Positions 63,086 to 64,000 of a DNA stretch of 64,000 nt are shown here, piece by piece. The DNA comes from Paraburkholderia caballeronis (GTDB lineage: Bacteria > Pseudomonadota > Gammaproteobacteria > Burkholderiales > Burkholderiaceae): NCBI RefSeq assembly GCF_900104845.1, contig NZ_FNSR01000003.1, forward strand, positions 1,024,779-1,088,778, read 5' to 3'. Numbering within the stretch: position 1 is the stretch's first letter; each line of letters opens with the position of its first letter. Both the position numbers and the translations under genes were made by a program. Below the pieces are notes generated by a model, which was given only the letters and a program-made list of their open reading frames with translations, made no database searches and was not told the DNA's origin.

Positions 63086-64000
63086 TCACGCCGGCACGGC
63101 TTGCCATGCGTTCGCGGTCCGCGCGGGCGCGCTGGCTTCGCGCCGGCGCGTCGCCGCCGGGTCCGCGAGCTTGAAGAGGCCGACCGTCGACAGCAGCGCG
63201 TCGGCCTGCTCCTGCAACGACGCCGCGGCCGCGCCCGACTGCTCGACGAGCGCGACGTTCTGCTGGGTCGCGCGTTCCAGATGGTCGATCATGTCGCGCA
63301 CCTCGCCGATCTGCCGCGTCTGCGCGCGGCATGCGTCGTTGATCTCGCCCATGATCGACATCACGTTGCCGGACGACGTGACCACTTCCGCGATCGTGTC
63401 GCCAGCCGAATCGACTTCGCGCGTCCCTTCGTTCACGCGCGTCACGCTCTCGCCGACGAGCGCCTTCACCTCGCCCGCCGCCTCGGCGCTATGCTGCGCG
63501 AGCTTGCGCACCTCGCTCGCGACCACCGCGAAACCGCGTCCGTGCGTGCCGGCGCGCGCCGCTCGACGGCCGCGTTCAGCGCGAGGATGTTGGTCTGGAA
63601 TGCGATCGAATTGATCACCGCGATGATCTCGCCGATCCGGTCCGACGACGCGCGGATGCCGCGCATCGATTCGGTCACGCGCCCGACCGCCGCGCCGCCG
63701 TCGCCCGCCGTCGTCGACGCGCGCTTCGACAGCGAGTCCGCGTGCATCGCGTTGCTCGCGTTCGCGGCGACGCTCGCGTCGAATTCGCCGAGCGCGCTGG
63801 TCGCCTGTTCGAGCGCGCTCGCCTGACGCCCGGTGCGCTCGCCGAGATCCGCGTTGCCCTGCGCGATCTCGCGGCTCGCCATGCTCACGCCCTCGGCCGC
63901 AAGCCGCACCTGGGTGACGATGTCCGCGAGCGTGTCGCGCATCCGCGCCACCGTCGCCATCACGCTCGACGTATCGCCGGCGTGCAGCGCGACGCTGCGC
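63086..64000 (-). CDS. Methyl-accepting chemotaxis protein, partial, with one frameshift
   Basis: The gene enters from the right edge and stops at 63086. The visible part is the cytoplasmic signalling domain, with [18 protein letters not shown] at the tip, then [21 protein letters not shown]. At about 63562 one base is missing: GAG-CGGCG where the family needs GAG-GCGGCG (EAARAG). The frame is consistent on both sides. The sensor and membrane parts lie outside the window. It is convergent with the GGDEF/EAL gene. Confidence 0.82.
   Translation of the reverse strand, partial: AQRRAARRRYVERDGDGGADARHARGHRHPGAACGRGREHGEPRDRAGQRGSRRAHRASGERARTGDQRARRIRRERRREREQRDARGLAVEARVDDGGRRRRGGRARDRIDARHPRVVGPDRRDHRGDQFDRIPDQHPRAERGRRAARAGTHGRGFAVVASEVRKLAQHSAEAAGEVKALVGESVTRVNEGTREVDSAGDTIAEVVTSSGNVMSIMGEINDACRAQTRQIGEVRDMIDHLERATQQNVALVEQSGAAAASLQEQADALLSTVGLFKLADPAATRRREASAPARTANAWQAVPA

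Overview
The window looks like a Burkholderia/Paraburkholderia-type betaproteobacterial replicon. The evidence is the high GC content, strong G/C bias at third codon positions, a Burkholderia-style trimeric porin, and a typical accessory gene set. This assignment is inference from gene content and base composition. No rRNA, tRNA or CRISPR array was seen.

Region 1 (1-24.9 kb) holds a type VI secretion system, T6SS-1, with a fragment of an IS3-family transposase at each end. A leftward operon runs tssB-tssC-vgrG-tle3 effector-tli3-like immunity-small membrane ORF-PAAR-membrane protein-tssM-tssA-tssF-tssG-tssJ. A rightward operon runs tssK-tssL-(ompA'-clpV' fusion)-tssE. By comparison with the neighbouring cluster, about 3 kb appears to have been deleted inside the rightward operon. 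That deletion joined the N-terminus of an OmpA/TssM-like gene to clpV and removed hcp, the ClpV N-domain and the first Walker A motif. The vgrG-to-PAAR stretch is visibly less GC-rich than its surroundings and carries the toxin/immunity cargo.

Region 2 (24.9-35.3 kb) is a second, paralogous but incomplete T6SS-2: tssA-tssC-tssB leftward and tssL-(TssM-like/OmpA chimera)-hcp-clpV rightward. It has the intact Hcp and ClpV that T6SS-1 lacks. Within the window it lacks tssE, F, G, J, K, M and vgrG. The two clusters may therefore complement each other, or T6SS-1 may be inserted into T6SS-2 with the rest of T6SS-2 lying left of position 1.

Region 3 (35.3-58 kb) is a metabolic accessory region. It starts with a LysR/MFS/dkgB/OsmC group. 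Next comes a GntR-family regulator with a seven-gene operon: a dipeptide-type ABC transporter, an amidase and a cupin. Both promoters of that pair carry the same palindrome, and a 10-bp tandem repeat lies between them. A Pr6Pr membrane protein and a nucleoside-permease-type lipoprotein follow. The last block has an iclR-ridA pair divergent from a SelA/DgaE-like PLP enzyme, then a porin, a sodium:solute symporter and a sugar-acid-type dehydratase. It reads as uptake and catabolism of a sugar acid, perhaps an amino-sugar acid.

Region 4 (58-64 kb) is signalling: an Aer-type PAS chemoreceptor, a large GAF-GGDEF-globin-GAF-EAL protein overlapping it, and a second chemoreceptor that runs off the window. 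Five single-base indels lie in the last 4 kb. Each one, when repaired, restores family-consensus residues, so sequencing error is more likely than gene decay.
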